Shown: piece by piece, positions 57,901-64,000 of the stretch | How the letters are laid out: every line of letters begins with the position of its first letter | Numbering within the stretch: the stretch's first letter is position 1 | Assembly (NCBI RefSeq): GCF_016097555.1 | Contig: NC_054712.1 | Coordinates: 56,120,810-56,184,809 of the forward strand | From: Gigantopelta aegis | Lineage: Eukaryota; Mollusca; Gastropoda; Neomphalida; Peltospiridae | Direction of reading: 5' to 3' | Length of the DNA stretch: 64,000 nt | Translations under genes and position numbers: made by a program | Notes under the pieces: generated by a model | What the model was told of the DNA's origin: nothing | What the model saw: only the letters and a program-made list of their open reading frames with translations | Database searches by the model: none

Positions 57901-59739
57901 CTAAATGTTCCAAACTTTGTTTGAAAACTGGGGCGAGACAAAGACCAGTGGTACAGCTCTCACTCGATGCGCGGTCGGTGTGGGATCGATCCCCATCGGT
58001 GGGCCCCTTGGGCTATATCTCGTTCCAGCCAGTGCACCACAACTGATATACCGTGGGTAATAATCTATTTTATGCACTTTCGTATACATGTCGGTAGGAT
58101 AGTACATACCATGGCCTTAGATGTTCCAATTATGGGGCAATGGAGGGGATGGGGATAAAAGCTATCCATAGAGGGCATCAATTCTATGACACATACCTCC
58201 TCAAGTGAATTTCTCGTTCCAGCCAGTGCTCCACAACTGGTGTAACAAAGGCCATGGTATGTACTATCCTGTCTGTGGGATGGTGCATAAAAAAGATCCC
58301 TTGCTGCTAATCGAAAAGAGTAGCCCATGAATTGGCGACAGCAGGTTTCCTCTCTCAATATCTGTGTGGTCCTTAACCATATGTCTGACGCCATATAACC
58401 GTAAAATACAATGTGTTGAGTGTGTCGCTAAATAAAACATTTCTTCTTTGTTTTATTTGAAAACAAGGAAGGAAGGAAATGGTCTATTTAACAACACACT
58501 CAGCACATTTTATTTACAGTTATATGGTGTTGGACATATGGTTAAGGACCACACAGATATTGAGGGAAGGAGGGAAATGGTCTATTTAACAACACACTCA
58601 GCACATTTTATTTACAGTTATATGGTGTTGGACATATGGTTAAGGACCACACAGATATTGAGGGAAGGAGGGAAATGGTCTATTTAACAACACACTCAGC
58701 ACATTTTATTTACAGTTATATGGTGTTGGACATATGGTTAAGGACCACACAGATATTGAGGGAAGGAGGGAAATGGTCTATTTAACAACACACTCAGCAC
58801 ATTTTATTTACGGTTATATGGTGTTGGACATATGGTTAAGGACCACACAGATATTGAGGGAAGGAGGGAAATATTTTATTTAACGACGCACTCAACACAT
58901 TTTATTTACTGTTATATGGCGTCAGACATATGGTTAAGGACCACACAGATATTGAGGGAGGAAACCCGCCGTCACCACTTCATGGGTAGCTCTTTTCGAT
59001 TAGCAGCAATGGATCTATTATATGCACCATCCCATAAACAGGATAGCACATACCACAGCCTTTGATGTACCAGTTTGAAAACAAGGATGACTTATCATTA
59101 TTCATATGTGAAGTCATTCTTGATAATTTTCAGTATTCATCTGGAGGAAATTGCACACATTTTTCTGTTTTGCCAAAAAGCAATTTTAATGCCAGATTTT
59201 CCATAATGTGTATAAAATTGAAAACAGCCTTTATTAGAAATGAAAAAATATATGTCACATCCTGATATTTGACTACAACTTGGCAAAATAATATTTTTTG
59301 TCTGGTTTTAAGTTTACTTTATTATGATGTTAACTTTTAAAGAACAAGGCGAGAACAAAGAAAGGACAATTTCGAGATATTGCTACAATAAAAAACCCCC
59401 ATCTGATAACACTGTTTTAATTAAATACTATTTTCCCTGAGAACATGAGGGAGAGGACAGTAATAGAATGATACATGTTAAAACTACAGGTACTGTTATT
59501 TCATGTCAAAAATTAGCAGTGGAGTCTTTTTTATCAAGCTGAACAGTTTTCAAGTGGTGCTAATATGGAGAATTCCATTACAAAAATTTTTAAGTTTGAC
59601 TCACTTTGTGTTTTGGCGGATTGACGCCGTTGGAAGAGCCGATTCGGATCATAAAGGCAGCAAACAATCGGTGGAAGTGTTTCAGTACTTGTTCTTCCGT
59701 CTCCTCTGCTTGGAAGAGTTCATTAAAAGCATGGGTAAT
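39865..59739 (-). CDS. MROH1: MROH1, maestro heat-like repeat protein 1 (C-terminal eleven exons)
   Basis: Eleven minus-strand exons encode about 451 codons ending in TAA (39865-39867). Vertebrate MROH1 is over 1600 residues, so this is roughly the last quarter. The protein is a chain of HEAT-type helical repeats. Recognisable MROH1 blocks are AFNELFQ, MAGMDDKEDP, EAMSGLSRIL, KIRPCFEK, AFILFGNLSRFGD, FLEQIHTNFMSLLLHLND, FQKHLLEDANLFYGEFMN, FFKSSWDEIKSNAAMFLGFL and LLKDPSPTVRAKAAEAM. HEAT proteins act as scaffolds; the Dictyostelium Mroh1 is reported at lysosomes, but the role here is not shown by sequence. Exon order and phase agree throughout, except for one exon (57612-57693) that is one base short of the required length. 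Introns are loaded with transposons and satellites. Upstream exons lie beyond 64000. Confidence 0.93.
40005..40190. repeat. ~27-bp AT-rich repeat, seven copies
   Basis: The unit 'tatattttagatttttatct' plus 'tagaaaa' repeats with small changes, 60 bp from the MROH1 last-exon acceptor. Confidence 0.93.
40885..41135 (-). mobile_element. tRNA-derived SINE, family C
   Basis: In reverse orientation the tail 'tgttctgggcacacacctca' leads to the head complement 'gatggcttaaccacgacgcc', with a B-box complement 'gggctgcgaaccc'. A 'gtgggtta' tandem (about 40964-40992) lies inside. Confidence 0.9.
41327..41392 (-). CDS. MROH1: MROH1 exon J
   Basis: Acceptor 'cattgtag' and donor gtgaga bound 66 bases, with 2 bases at the start and 1 at the end. 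It encodes FLLGNLPLEKQGMISKEHV. The 3-kb intron upstream of it holds two TIR transposons and a SINE. Confidence 0.92.
42009..42055 (+). promoter_or_regulatory. Promoter-like cluster inside the transposon
   Basis: Within 45 bp are an E-box (CACGTG), the full CRE palindrome with one flank base (gtgacgtcac) and a TATA-like 'ctataaaaa'. A second cluster (CACGTG, TGCGCAG twice, CACGTG) lies at about 42335-42405, just before an ATG in 'caatatggc'. This is motif evidence only. Confidence 0.4.
42437..42652 (+). CDS. Hypothetical 71-codon frame in the transposon
   Basis: It begins MAVPIEIACLRVGNNFFGF and ends in the right sub-terminal repeat region of the element. I recognise no family. The first ~27 codons, before the 'acacggcaagt' stretch, could be a captured first exon; the rest looks like element sequence read through. 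It may be a chance frame. Confidence 0.25.
   Translation: MAVPIEIACLRVGNNFFGFLFLWTNTRQVTNAAKFNLVGTRHEKGTRAYKEGNHGYLWPWTQSNLSGHRVQ
42783..43589. mobile_element. 807-bp TA-flanked TIR element
   Basis: Both ends begin ccgtatttgaccggaaatta and continue gccca, a 25-bp perfect inverted terminus. TA lies on both sides (42781-42782 and 43590-43591). Sub-terminal 'ggggtgggcttattcc' is mirrored less well, and a similar 'gggtgggcttatttacg' lies inside. It is non-coding. Confidence 0.93.
43618..43835 (-). mobile_element. SINE family A, head-truncated
   Basis: Tail 'ttgttttgtttaatgatacc' and body 'agatcttttatatgcacc' end at 'accagttgtggtgcacta'. The tRNA-like head is missing. Confidence 0.88.
44409..44511 (-). 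CDS. MROH1: MROH1 exon I
   Basis: Acceptor with a long pyrimidine tract (ttttttcag) and donor gtaagg bound 103 bases. It starts in phase 0 and ends with 1 base. It encodes FPEKVNFYVMACVSFFKSSW and DEIKSNAAMFL. Confidence 0.95.
44713..44970 (-). mobile_element. tRNA-derived SINE, family A (internally deleted)
   Basis: Tail 'tgttttgtttaatgacaac', body 'accatcccacagacaggata' and B-box-region complement 'gactgggatcaaaccc' are present. It ends only about 25 bp from the MROH1 exon H donor. Confidence 0.88.
44994..45128 (-). CDS. MROH1: MROH1 exon H
   Basis: Acceptor 'gtttcag' and donor gtaagt bound 135 bases in phase 0. It encodes GCKYALRMLGPLMESEAIN and FQKHLLEDANLFYGEFMND. Confidence 0.95.
45621..45776 (-). 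CDS. MROH1: MROH1 exon G
   Basis: Acceptor 'cttacag' and donor gtaatt bound 156 bases in phase 0. It encodes EKPAVRAQAFILFGNLSRFG and FLEQIHTNFMSLLLHLND. Confidence 0.95.
45795..46036 (-). mobile_element. SINE family B, head-truncated
   Basis: Tail 'tatttaacgacgcactcaac', body 'aagggatcttttatatgcac' and end 'gctggaacgagaaatagccc'. Its tail begins about 20 bp from the MROH1 exon G acceptor. Confidence 0.9.
46240..46925. repeat. Composite (AATG)n repeat
   Basis: A 26-bp word 'tgaactgtaccttcttaatg' with AATGAATGA spacers alternates with a longer unit containing 'taatgacaccccagcatgaa'. It ends in (CTGA)n at 46913-46936, about 25 bp from the MROH1 exon F donor. Confidence 0.9.
46962..47150 (-). 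CDS. MROH1: MROH1 exon F
   Basis: Acceptor 'tgacag' and donor gtacac bound 189 bases in phase 0. It encodes TTILSAMMAGMDDKEDPND and IRAILINVSLKIRPCFEK, with the strongly conserved GMDDK..DP and EAMSGL blocks of MROH1. Confidence 0.95.
47414..47577. mobile_element. 164-bp palindromic MITE
   Basis: The left arm 'aaggattgtctattgtctct' and following 'tatttcttttacgttcat' pair with the complement of the right arm (aaggattgtctgttatttct, then 'tttacattcat') over about 45 bp. The centre of about 66 bp is unique. Confidence 0.88.
47785..47850 (-). mobile_element. SINE family A tail fragment
   Basis: The words 'tttaacgacaccactagagc' and 'attattggctattggatg' are present; the rest is absent. Confidence 0.8.
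48430..48735. repeat. 44-bp minisatellite, seven copies
   Basis: The unit 'aacagagtgacaaatcacac' plus 'accgccaggaagtaaatctc' repeats with very few changes. Confidence 0.95.
48740..49840. mobile_element. Second copy of the dispersed repeat with internal units, SINE inserted
   Basis: The words 'agtactgctgaagctatac', 'caagggccataactct' and 'cttgatctgtaatagtac', then (ACAG)n at 49635-49805 and 'atagtcccctcc', follow the same order as in 24775-26060. A family C SINE (48840-49085) splits it. It ends 10 bp from the MROH1 exon E donor region. Confidence 0.85.
48840..49085 (-). mobile_element. tRNA-derived SINE, family C
   Basis: Tail 'cgctgtcctgggcacacacc' first and head complement 'ggcataaccacgacaccac' last. 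About 80% similar by eye to the copy at 40885-41135. Confidence 0.9.
49850..49996 (-). CDS. MROH1: MROH1 exon E
   Basis: Acceptor 'gtttcag' and donor gtgaat bound 147 bases in phase 0. It encodes LINQRCAGDDYLVELIMNG and SHIVRMLCVRGLGNIASVG. Its codons are GC-richer than the surrounding intron. Confidence 0.93.
50440..50955 (-). mobile_element. SINE family B with amplified tail and head
   Basis: The tail 'cactcaacacattttattta' occurs three times (50480-50600). The head region 'gactggctggaatgagaaat' to 'gatcgatccca' occurs three times (about 50745-50905) before the A-box complement 'gctttaccactgggctacg'. Confidence 0.9.
50965..51355. repeat. 43-bp minisatellite, nine copies
   Basis: The unit 'accaggaagtaaaagaaccg' plus 'tatatttaataacacctcag' is nearly identical between copies. 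It is unrelated to the 43-bp satellite at 1348 despite the same length. Single diverged words of it occur on both sides (50040-50400 and 51670-51850). Confidence 0.95.
51360..54440. other. MROH1 intron sequence without recognised genes
   Basis: AT-rich. It holds a SINE scrap (51960-52045), C- and G-rich homopolymers (52907-52922, 53251-53268) and an A run (54003-54020). A partial match to the 28.7-kb foldback element lies at about 54225-54330. No exon-like frame was found. Confidence 0.55.
54443..54845 (+). repeat. ~400-bp direct duplication, copy 1 (contains SINE family B)
   Basis: From 'gggtaataatctattttatg' through 'ggcaatggaggggatgggg' to the SINE end ('gcatcgttaaataaaacatt'), this matches 58053-58446 in the same orientation with only scattered differences. 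The SINE part starts at about 54598. Confidence 0.93.
54942..55062 (-). CDS. MROH1: MROH1 exon D
   Basis: Acceptor 'catttcag' and donor gtattt bound 121 bases. The split codon AG|A (Arg) joins it to exon C, and it ends in phase 0. It encodes ESGHISKIVTNLISVLSS and QRVVVAAFFAE, typical HEAT helices. Confidence 0.92.
55565..55803 (-). repeat. Dispersed repeat, copy 2
   Basis: Reverse complement of the repeat at 37120-37395: 'cttaacgttaagaattatac', 'gccttgtgtaatgtttcaaa', 'gggaattccccatttaaac' and 'ttatcacacggtttcaaaa'. Confidence 0.8.
56142..56279 (-). CDS. MROH1: MROH1 exon C
   Basis: Acceptor 'gttttcag' and donor gtcaat bound 138 bases, with 1 base of a split codon at the start and 2 at the end. 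It encodes IAVQAFQTFLQRAKSFDLCE and KMEDTEQYPEAFTVLA. Confidence 0.9.
56380..56865. mobile_element. pogo-like MITE with an expanded 32-bp internal repeat
   Basis: The right end 'ggaagggtttcactg' followed by TA matches the CAGTGAAACC termini of the MITE at 24243-24417. The left end near 56385 is diverged. The middle (about 56470-56800) has ten copies of 'gggaccgttcctttctgtac' plus 'cgatatttaaaa', a 32-bp period. Confidence 0.8.
57612..57693 (-). CDS. MROH1: MROH1 exon B (charged linker, apparent 1-base frame break)
   Basis: Donor gtgagt follows the split codon AG|G. The encoded linker is Lys/Ser-rich (SESKSKDKKKGVSKIETK). The best acceptor (tgtag, exon from 57693) gives 82 bases, but neighbours demand a length of 2 modulo 3, and the correct frame meets TGA at its start. 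A G5 run at 57683-57687 sits exactly there, so one base may be missing from the assembly or the allele. A weaker acceptor (cgaag, exon from 57670, 59 bases) would keep frame. Confidence 0.8.
57925..58050 (+). mobile_element. SINE head fragment
   Basis: A-box-like 'aagaccagtggtacagctc', B-box 'gggatcgatcccc' and 'cagtgcaccacaactgatat' are present. It breaks off where the 400-bp duplication begins. Confidence 0.85.
58053..58446 (+). repeat. ~400-bp direct duplication, copy 2 (contains SINE family B)
   Basis: It matches 54443-54845 in the same orientation, including 'atacatgtcggtaggatagt', 'gggataaaagctatcca' and 'cacatacctcctcaagtga' and the family B SINE body. The two copies are 3.6 kb apart and enclose MROH1 exons B, C and D. 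Confidence 0.93.
58460..59070 (-). mobile_element. SINE family B with its tail amplified in five 98-bp units
   Basis: 'ggaaatggtctatttaacaa' recurs at 58475, 58573, 58671, 58769 and (variant) 58867, exactly 98 bp apart. Each copy includes 'cagcacattttatttac' and 'aaggaccacacagatattg'. Only the last copy continues into the SINE body (to 59070). Confidence 0.93.
59215..59290. repeat. Isolated diverged monomer resembling the 54-bp minisatellite
   Basis: 'aaaacagcctttattagaaa' with 'tgactacaacttggcaaaa' about 40 bp on resembles one unit of the 19440-20290 array. Only a single copy is present. Confidence 0.5.
59605..59739 (-). CDS. MROH1: MROH1 exon A
   Basis: Acceptor 'gtttttag' and donor gtgagt bound 135 bases, phase 0 to 0. 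It encodes THAFNELFQAEETEEQVLKH and FAAFMIRIGSSNGVNPPKHK, a HEAT-like helical pair followed by a linker. The upstream intron contains the 64-bp satellite. Confidence 0.9.
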
Positions 59740-60364
59740 CTAAAAACAAAAACACAAGAATCCTTCAAAAAGCGGTATTTGCTACTGCCACTACTACAGT
59801 AACTACCACTTAATACTAACAGGTAGTAGTAAACCAATTAACATCTGGCTGGGTCAAAGTTCGAGATGCACCTAACTTTTGATAGGGCAGTTAATACCAC
59901 ACATCCTGTCATTGGTGATAAAGTAGTGTGTGTTTGTTGTAAAAAAAAAAAAAAAAAATTAGTTAATCTGGGCAAAATATGTATACAATTTTATTTCATC
60001 TAGTACCACTGTTTCAAATAGCTTTGTTGCTGAAACACGTATGGGGTACCTATACTAAAAAGTACTAAAATTTGGTGCAGAACTAGGGTAGTCATAGATA
60101 TATGCTACCCATTATCTCTGAAATGAGCAGCTTAACCCGCATTTAAAAATTTTAAAATTTACTTTAAAGGTGAGGGGTGGTAGTATTTATATCTGTGGTG
60201 TTTATGTCGATTGATACGCTGTAGGTAGGAGTTTTAGCCACATATGTTACTACTGTCATCTACTGGACTGGATTTGGTGGTATACCCTACAGTAACTACT
60301 ACTTCTACCACTAACACACTGTAGAATGATGGCAATAATAATAATAATATACAGTGTAGGAGTG

Positions 60365-63300
60365 ACTGTGACAATATGGTAACACAACGCCTACAGCAAG
60401 AGGGACGACGGTGGCACTCTTCATGACTTGCGTGACAATACGCTAACACGACGCCTACAGCTACAGGGACGACGGTGGCACTCTTCACGACTTGCATTAC
60501 ATTATGCTAACACAACGCCTACAGCTAGAGGGACGACGGTGGCACACCTCACGACTTGCATTACATTATGCTAACACAACGCCTACAGCTAGAGGGACGA
60601 CGGTGGCACTCTCCATGACTTGCGCGACATTACACTATCACAACGCCTACAGCTAGAGGGACGACGGTGGCACTCTTCACGACTTGCGTGACATTACACT
60701 ATCACAACGCCTACAGCTAGAGGGACGACGGTGGCACTCTTCACGACTTGCGTGACAGTACGCTAACACGACGCCTACAGCTAGAGGGACGACGGTGGCA
60801 CTCTTCACGACTTGCGTGACAGTACGCTAACACGACGCCTACAGCTAGAGGGACGACGGTGGCACTCTTCACGACTTGCGTGACAGTACGCTAACACGAC
60901 GCCTACAGCTAGAGGGACGACGGTGGCACTCTTCACGACTTGCGTGACAGTACGCTAACACGACGCCTACAGCTAGAGGCACGACGGTGGCACTCTTCAC
61001 GACTTGCGTGACAGTACGCTAACACGACGCCTACAGCTAGAGGGACCATGGTGGCACTCTTCACGACTTGCGTGACAGTACGCTAACATAATGCCTACAG
61101 CTAGAGGCACGACGGTGGCACTCTTCACGACTTGCGTGACAGTACGCTAACACGACGCCTACAGATAGAGGGACGATGGTGGCACTCTTCACGACTTGAG
61201 TGACAGTACGCTAACATAATGCCTACAGCTAGAGGCATGACGGTGGCACTCTTCACGACTTGCGTGACAGTACGCTAACACAATGCCTACAGCTAGAGGG
61301 ACGATGGTGGCACTCTTCACGACTTGCGTGACAGTACCCTAACATGACGCCTACAGATAGAGGCACGACAATGGCACTCTTCACGACTTGTGTGACAGTA
61401 CGCTAACACGACGCCTACAGCTAGAGGCACGACGGTGGCACTCTTCACGACTTGCGTGACAGTACACTAACACGACACCTACAGATAGAGGCACGACGGT
61501 GGCACTCTTCACGACTTGTGTGACAGTATGCTAACACAATGCCTACAGCTAGAGGGACCATGGTGGCACTCTTCACGACTTGCGTGACAGTACGCTAACA
61601 CGACGCCTACAGCTAGAGGCACGACGGTGGCACTCTTCACGACTTGTGTGACAGTACGCTAACACGACGCCTACAGCTAGAGGGACCATGGTGGCACTCT
61701 TCACGACTTGCGTGACAGTACGCTAACACGACATCTACAGCTAGAGGGACCATGGTGGCACTCTTCACGACTTGTGTGACAGTACGCTAACACGACACCT
61801 ACAGCTAGAGGGACCACGGTGGCACTCTTCACGACTTGCATTACATTATGCTAACACAACGCCTACAGCTAGAGGGACGACGGTGGCACTCTCCATGACT
61901 TGCGCGACATTACACTATCACAACGCCTACAGCTAGAGGGACGACGGTGGCACTCTTCACGACTTGCGTGACAGTACGCTAACACGACGCCTACAGCTAG
62001 AGGGACGACGGTGGCACACCTCACGACTTGCATTACATTATGCTAACACAACGCCTACAGCTAGAGGGACGACGGTGGCACTCTCCATGACTTACGCACT
62101 ACGCGCTAGAGGGACGGTGGCATTACACTATCACAACGCCTACAGCTAGAGGGACGACGGTGGCACTCTTCACGACTTGCGTGACATTACACTATCACAA
62201 CGCCTACAGCTAGAGGGACGACGGTGGCACTCTTCACGACTTGCGTGACAGTACGCTAACACGACGCCTACAGCTAGAGGGACGACGGTGGCACTCTTCA
62301 CGACTTGCGTGACAGTACGCTAACACGACGCCTACAGCTAGAGGGACGACGGTGGCACTCTTCACGACTTGCGTGACAGTACGCTAACACGACGCCTACA
62401 GCTAGATGGACGACGGTGGCACTCTTCACGACTTGCGTGACAGTACGCTAACACGACACCTACAGCTAGAGGGACGACGGTGGCACTCTTCACGACTTGC
62501 GTGACAGTACGCTAACACGACGCCTACAGCTAGAGGGACGACGGTGGCACTCTTCACGACTTGCGTGACAGTACGCTAACACGACGCCTACAGCTAGAGG
62601 CACGATGGTGGCACTCTTCACGACTTGCGTGACAGTACGCTAACACGACGCCTACAGCTAGAGGCACGACGGTGGCACTCTTCACGACTTGCGTGTCAGT
62701 ATGCTAACACGACGCCTACAGCTAGAGGGACAATGGTGGCACTCTTCACGACTTGCGTGACAGTACCCTAACACGACGCCTACAGATAGAGGCACGACAG
62801 TGGCACTCTTCACGACTTGCGTGACAGTACGCTAACACGACGCCTACAGCTAGAGGGACGACGGTGGCACTCTTCACTACTTGCCAGACAGTACGCTAAC
62901 ACGACGCCTACAGCTAGAGGGACGACGGTGGCACTCTTCACGACTTGCGTGACAGTACGCTAACACGACGCCTACAGCTAGAGGGACGACGGTGGCACTC
63001 TTCACGACTTGCGTGACAGTACGCTAACACGACGCCTACAGCTAGAGGGACGACGGTGGCACTCTTCACGACTTGCGTGACATTACGCTAACACGACGCC
63101 TACAGCTAGAGGGACGACGGTGGCACTCTTCACGACTTGCGTGACAGTACGCTAACACGACGCCTACAGCTAGAGGGACGACGGTGGCACTCTTCACGAC
63201 TTGCGTGACAGTACGCTAACACGACGCCTACAGCTAGAGGGACGACGGTGGCACTCTTCACGACTTGCGTGACATTACGATAACACGACGCCTACAGCTA

Positions 63301-64000
63301 GAGGGACCACGGTGACACTCTTCACGACTTGCGTGACAGTACGCTAACACGACGCCTACAGCTAGAGGGACGACGGTGGCACTCTTGACGACTTGCGTGA
63401 CATTACGCTAACACTACGCCTACAGCTAGAGGGACGACGGTGGCACTCTTCACGACTTGCTTGACAGTACGCTAACAAAACGCCTACAGCTAGAGGGATG
63501 ATGGTGGCACTCTTCACAACTTGCGTGACATTACGATAACACGACGCCTACAGCTAGAGGAACCACGGTGACACTCTTCACGACTTGCGTGACAGTACGC
63601 TAACATAATGCCTACAGCTAGAGGCACGACGGTGGCACTCTTCACGACTTGCGTGACAGTACGCTAACACGACGCCTACAGCTAGAGGGACCATGGTGGC
63701 ACTCTTCACGACTTGCGTGACATTACGATAACACGACGCCTACAGCTAGAGGAACCACGGTGACACTCTTCACGACTTGCTTGACAGTACGCTAACACGA
63801 CGCCTACAGCTAGAGGGACGATGGTGGCACTCTTCACGACTTGCGTGACAGTACGCTAACACAATGCCTACAGCTAGAGGCACGACGGTGGCACTCTTCA
63901 CGACTTGCGTGACAGTACGCTAACACAATGCCTACAGCTAGAGGGACGATGGTGGCACTCTTCACGACTTGCGTGACAGTACCCTAACACGACGCCTACA
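60365..64000. repeat. 64-bp satellite, about 57 copies, open at the window end
   Basis: The unit contains 'cgcctacagctagagggac', 'gacggtggcactcttcacg' and 'acttgcgtgacagtacgcta'. Variant monomers recur at multiples of 64: 'cattacattatgctaac' at 60494, 60559, 61839 and 62031 shows higher-order copying (1280 and 1472 bp). One broken monomer lies at about 62094-62125. It is GC-richer than its surroundings and lies upstream of MROH1 exon A, presumably in an intron. Between 59740 and 60364 there is only an A run (59940-59958) and no exon. Confidence 0.97.

Noticed and set aside
4393..59070. tRNA-like A and B boxes at many sites, considered as tRNA genes
   Set aside because: All lie in SINE heads followed by shared SINE bodies and tails. 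None forms a full cloverleaf with paired acceptor ends by eye.
60365..64000. Regular repeats considered as CRISPR or as a coding tandem domain
   Set aside because: Units are contiguous without unique spacers. This is eukaryotic DNA, and frames are broken by stops and 64-bp periodicity (not a multiple of three).

Overview
This is an intron-rich, AT-rich eukaryotic window crowded with repeats. Its SINE families (tails ending in forms of 'gtcgttaaacaaaac'), Tc1, piggyBac-like, pogo-like and hAT-like elements, (TTAGGG)n stretches and non-LTR fragments suggest a mollusc, most likely a gastropod. That is an inference from repeat character; no species marker is present. One 200-base assembly gap lies at 13801-14000. 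Prokaryotic features (operons, ribosome binding sites, CRISPR) do not apply.

Two host genes can be rebuilt from exons, both on the minus strand. (1) At 22170-27903 are the last four exons of an unnamed single-pass membrane protein. It has an N-glycosylatable extracellular part, a half LDL-receptor class A-like cysteine motif, one transmembrane helix, and a cytoplasmic tail with two PPxY motifs (PPTY and PPNY) of the kind bound by WW-domain ubiquitin ligases. (2) At 39865-59739 are the last eleven exons (about 450 codons) of a MROH1 orthologue, a maestro heat-like-repeat protein. Every junction is phase-compatible except at exon 57612-57693, which is one base off. The 5' part of each gene lies outside what I could see.

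Layout. 0-5.1 kb: a TA-flanked transposon, a decayed jockey-like LINE, a 43-bp satellite split into three blocks, and a SINE. 5.15-6.65 kb: a complete Tc1/mariner element (DD34E) with a frameshifted transposase. 6.7-8.2 kb: minus-strand LINE and repeat-protein remnants. 9-13.6 kb: a TTAA-flanked MITE, SINEs, microsatellites and a long inverted repeat. 14-22 kb: gene-poor, with minisatellites of 50, 78, 54, 24 and 14 bp. 22-28 kb: the PPxY receptor gene, with nested MITEs and a tandem repeat that has copied its own splice acceptor. 28-39 kb: foldback elements, two TAA-flanked elements sharing one TAA, homopolymers and SINEs. 39.8-59.8 kb: MROH1, its introns filled by hAT-like and other TIR elements, SINEs and minisatellites. 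60.4-64 kb: a 64-bp satellite running off the window end, in the next MROH1 intron.

The two genes show no evident functional link. I found no multi-gene system. The most interesting points are local: duplicated splice acceptors predicted to give a truncated receptor, a 400-bp direct duplication flanking an in-frame exon cassette of MROH1, and a transposon that may carry a captured promoter and first exon.
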